From NCBI GenBank assembly GCA_002070605.1, contig MWDO01000007.1, positions 1 through 64,000 on the forward strand: a DNA stretch of 64,000 bases, read 5' to 3'. Positions within the stretch are counted from its first letter, which is position 1. Each line of letters begins with the position of its first letter. A program made the translations under genes and the position numbers. Positions 61,596 through 64,000 of the stretch are shown here, piece by piece. Below the pieces are notes generated by a model that ran no database searches, was not told where the DNA came from, and saw only the letters and a program-made list of their open reading frames with translations. The DNA comes from Spirochaetes bacterium ADurb.Bin133. GTDB taxonomy: Bacteria; Spirochaetota; GWE2-31-10; MWDO01.

Positions 61596-63698
61596 TCATT
61601 TATTTACAAGAGCAAATCGCTCTTTTTTTAACTCATTAATTTCTTTTAGTATTTCGTCTCTTTCTCTATCGGCGCACTTCTCGCAAAAAAAATGCTCTCC
61701 ATTGATGTATCCGTGAACCGGGCAGACCGAAAACGTCGGCGTTATTGTAAAATACGGAATTTTATAATTATAAGCGATAGCTTTGACAAGGTCTTTGCAC
61801 GCTTTCCAGTCGCTTATCGCCTCTCCGAGATAGCCGTGAAATACCGTTCCGCCGGTATATTTAATTTGCAACTCCTCTTGCATATCGAGAGCTTCAAATA
61901 TATCGCTGGTATAATTGACCGGAAGTTGGCTCGAATTTGTATAATACGGCTCTTTGTCTCCGCTTGTAACGATATCGGGATATCTCTCCTTGTCGCGCTT
62001 TGCCAATCTATAACTTGTGCTTTCGGCCGGAGTCGCCTCGAGATTAAAAAGGTCTCCGGTCTCTTCCTGGTAGTCCGCCATACGTTTCCTCATAAAATCA
62101 AGTATCTCTAAGGCAAACTCTTTGCCCTCTTTAGTCGTTATATCTTTATTCATAAAATTAATCAAACACTCGTTCATACCGTTTATGCCTATGGTTGAAA
62201 AGTGTCCGTCGAATCTTTTTAGATACTTCTTGGTATAAGGAAAAAGCCCGTTTTCCATAAGACGATTAATTACTTTTCTTTTCGTCGATAAAGACTCGGC
62301 GGCAAGATTCATAAAGTAGTTTAGCCGCGCAAAAAACTCGTTTTTATTTTTGGACAAATATCCGATACGCGGCAAGTTGATCGTTACTACTCCGATAGAA
62401 CCGGTAAGCTCGTCCGCGCCGAATAGTCCACCCCCCTTCTTTCTCAATTCTCTCTTATCCAGTTGCAGACGACAACACATAGACCTGACGTCGCTCGGAT
62501 TCAGCTCGCTATTTATAAAATTCTGAAAATATGGAGTGCCGTATTTAGCCGTCATCTCAAAAAGAAGTTTGGCGTTTTCCGAATCCCAATCAAAATCTCT
62601 CGTTATATTATACGTCGGTATAGGATACTGAAATCCTCTCCCGTTTGCGTCCCCTTCAAGCATTATTTCGATAAACGCTTTGTTTATCATATCCATCTCT
62701 TTTTGATAATCGCCGTAGGTCGAATCGAGTTTGATCCCCCCTACGATCGCCGGCTTGTCTTTTAAGTCTTCCGGGGGAGTCCAGTCCAGAGTGATGTTGG
62801 TAAAAGGCGCTTGACTGCCCCATCTCGACGGAGTGTTTACTCCGAATACGAAGCTCTGTATCGCCTGCTTAACTTCGGGATAAGTAAGATTATCGACTCG
62901 GACAAACGGAGCGAGATACGTATCGAAGCTTGAAAACGCCTGAGCTCCCGCCCATTCATTTTGCATTATACCCAGAAAATTTACTATCTGAAAAACCAAA
63001 GTATAAACGTGTTTAGCCGGCTTAGAACTGATCTTTCCTTTAATACCGCCAAGCCCCTCTTCAATAAGCTGCCTGAGCGACCAGCCGGCGCAATATCCGC
63101 TAAACATACTGAGATCGTGTATATGAAAATCGGCGTTTCTGTGAGCGTCGGCGACCTCTTTGGAGTAGATATTTTTCAACCAATAATTGGCGGTAATCGC
63201 TCCGGAGTTGTGCAAAATCAGCCCTCCGAGAGAGTAGTTCACGTTGGAATTCTCGTTGACGCGCCAATCCATCTGGCTGAGATATCCGTCCATAGTGGAG
63301 TCTATATCAAGCATTAACTGCTTTGCGCTTCTCGCCGCCGCCCTTTTGGCTCTATATATTATAAACGCCTTAGCGAGGGCGACCTGCCTCTCCTCTATTA
63401 AGACGGTTTCTACTATATCCTGAATCTCCTCGATTGCCGGCGCGGAATTTTTATGCCTCTTTCCCATGAATTTTTCAAGTTTTTCCTCGGTCAGATCGGT
63501 AAGTCTCTCAATTAATTCCGGATCCTCTTCGCCGACTTCTTTTGCCGCTTTATTTATAGCGTCGAAAATTTTACTTCTATCGTAAATTTCAAGTTGACCG
63601 TCTCTTTTGATGATATGTTTTATTATAGACTCGCTTTTACCGCTTTTTGTCAGACCAAGAAATTCTTTCCTCCAGTCTACCAAAGTCCCCTCGCTCAT
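61596..63698 (-). CDS. nrdD: Class III ribonucleotide reductase NrdD, lacking its own glycyl-radical tail
   Basis: 700 residues. An N-terminal ATP-cone (about 23-115: KHIIKRDGQLEIYDRSK) senses effectors. The ten-stranded barrel includes ADFHIHDL, GVNTPSRWGSQAPFTN, and the active-site region SMCCRLQL with adjacent C408 and C409, then GSIGVVTINLPRIG. Near the C-terminus C659, H662, C672 and C675 form the zinc site. A typical NrdD would continue with the RVxGY glycyl-radical segment about 20 residues later. Here it ends 25 residues after the last Cys with a charged helix (DEILKEINELKKERFALV). The missing segment is found in the next gene. It reduces ribonucleoside triphosphates under anaerobic conditions. 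Confidence 0.95.
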   Translation of the reverse strand: MSEGTLVDWRKEFLGLTKSGKSESIIKHIIKRDGQLEIYDRSKIFDAINKAAKEVGEEDPELIERLTDLTEEKLEKFMGKRHKNSAPAIEEIQDIVETVLIEERQVALAKAFIIYRAKRAAARSAKQLMLDIDSTMDGYLSQMDWRVNENSNVNYSLGGLILHNSGAITANYWLKNIYSKEVADAHRNADFHIHDLSMFSGYCAGWSLRQLIEEGLGGIKGKISSKPAKHVYTLVFQIVNFLGIMQNEWAGAQAFSSFDTYLAPFVRVDNLTYPEVKQAIQSFVFGVNTPSRWGSQAPFTNITLDWTPPEDLKDKPAIVGGIKLDSTYGDYQKEMDMINKAFIEIMLEGDANGRGFQYPIPTYNITRDFDWDSENAKLLFEMTAKYGTPYFQNFINSELNPSDVRSMCCRLQLDKRELRKKGGGLFGADELTGSIGVVTINLPRIGYLSKNKNEFFARLNYFMNLAAESLSTKRKVINRLMENGLFPYTKKYLKRFDGHFSTIGINGMNECLINFMNKDITTKEGKEFALEILDFMRKRMADYQEETGDLFNLEATPAESTSYRLAKRDKERYPDIVTSGDKEPYYTNSSQLPVNYTSDIFEALDMQEELQIKYTGGTVFHGYLGEAISDWKACKDLVKAIAYNYKIPYFTITPTFSVCPVHGYINGEHFFCEKCADRERDEILKEINELKKERFALVNK

Positions 63699-63744
63699 TT
63701 TACCGCCCTCCCCGCCGTCTTATAAAGCCGACGCCATTATATAT

Positions 63745-64000
63745 CTATATTTTTATCTCTTTAATAAAATCTTCTATATCGTCGAATTTAATATACACCG
63801 ACGCAAATCTAATATACGCGACTTTATCGATGTTGTAAAGTCCCTCCATTACCAGCTTGCCGACGACCGCCGACGATATCTCTTCGGAATCCCCCGATCT
63901 AGCTATACATTTATCCTCTATGTCGGCTAACAAATTTTCAATAACTTTCCTCGAAATCGGTCTTTTCTCCGTAGCTTTATTTATACCGCCTAACAACTTC
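63745..64000 (-). CDS. nrdR: Transcriptional repressor NrdR (C-terminal part, cut by the window edge)
   Basis: The last 85 or so residues of NrdR: the end of its ATP-cone (LLGGINKATEKRPISRKVIE), GKLVMEGLYNIDKVAYIRFASVYIKFDDIEDFIKEI. The frame stays open to the window edge, so the zinc ribbon and start lie beyond 64000. NrdR represses ribonucleotide reductase genes when dATP is high. It lies 46 nt before nrdD on the same strand, so it heads the cluster and may regulate it. Confidence 0.93.
   Translation of the reverse strand, partial: KLLGGINKATEKRPISRKVIENLLADIEDKCIARSGDSEEISSAVVGKLVMEGLYNIDKVAYIRFASVYIKFDDIEDFIKEIKI

Overview
The window looks like the chromosome of an anaerobic spirochaete (phylum Spirochaetota). 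The evidence is a periplasmic flagellin (FlaB), a flagellar sheath protein (FlaA), a spirochaete-type 'spiro-SPASM' protein, the fliS/flgN flagellar chaperone pair, orphan cheW and mcp genes, many lipoproteins with relaxed lipoboxes, an oxygen-sensitive class III ribonucleotide reductase and a membrane pyrophosphatase. The DNA is AT-rich, coding density is high, and TTG/GTG starts and 4-nt overlaps are common. No rRNA, insertion sequence, prophage or CRISPR array is visible. One tRNA gene (Gly, UCC) is present.

Layout. 1-2.2 kb: 3' part of a repetitive secreted protein with a seven-bladed SBBP propeller. 2.2-2.7 kb: debris region with perfect inverted repeats and a DUF4917-like gene remnant. 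2.7-4.4 kb: lipoprotein hydrolase, tRNA-Gly, cheW. 4.6-10.3 kb: spiro-SPASM protein, a three-domain sugar-nucleotide/methyltransferase fusion, a cell-wall amidase and a GerMN protein. 10.4-15.2 kb: flaA, uppP, ftsK. 15.2-18.2 kb, minus strand: a two-gene Mla-like transporter whose ATPase is degenerate, then vsr and a YhcG-type nuclease. 18.4-26.5 kb: a chemoreceptor with an extra C-terminal Cache domain, a TPR/zinc protein, a PHP phosphoesterase, YggT, recG. 26.5-30.4 kb: two tandem lipoprotein alpha-amylases with matching promoters. 30.4-35.2 kb: a biotin operon bioD-F-H-C-A without bioB. 35.2-38.6 kb: ogt, a small membrane protein, an rRNA m5C methyltransferase and zupT, flanked by copies of a dispersed CATATG repeat. 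38.7-46.6 kb: an RHH-like protein, flaB, comM, an AT-rich gap with DnaA-box-like sites, gpsA, a MerR-UDP-sugar pyrophosphorylase fusion and a NlpC/P60-like protein. 46.7-58.9 kb, minus strand: two small membrane paralogues, polA, flgN, fliS, lysA, rsfS, hppA, a secreted protein and a metallopeptidase lipoprotein. 59-60.2 kb: a PLP aminotransferase. 60.3-64 kb, minus strand: nrdR-nrdD-(glycyl-radical/thioredoxin fusion)-nrdG.

How the genes fit together. Motility is represented by flaA, flaB, fliS, flgN, cheW and mcp. The sugar-nucleotide fusion and its spiro-SPASM partner may build a surface or flagellar glycan, which is inference only. uppP, the amidase, ftsK, lysA and the NlpC/P60-like protein concern envelope and division. 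The amylases imply starch or glycogen use. The strongest candidate for an unusual system is the class III ribonucleotide reductase: NrdD stops after its zinc site, and its glycyl-radical tail is a separate downstream protein fused to a CxxC thioredoxin-like domain. Other notable points are the MerR-pyrophosphorylase fusion with an internal ribosome-binding site, the paired CTAGGGT sites before both amylases, and the CATATG repeat family.
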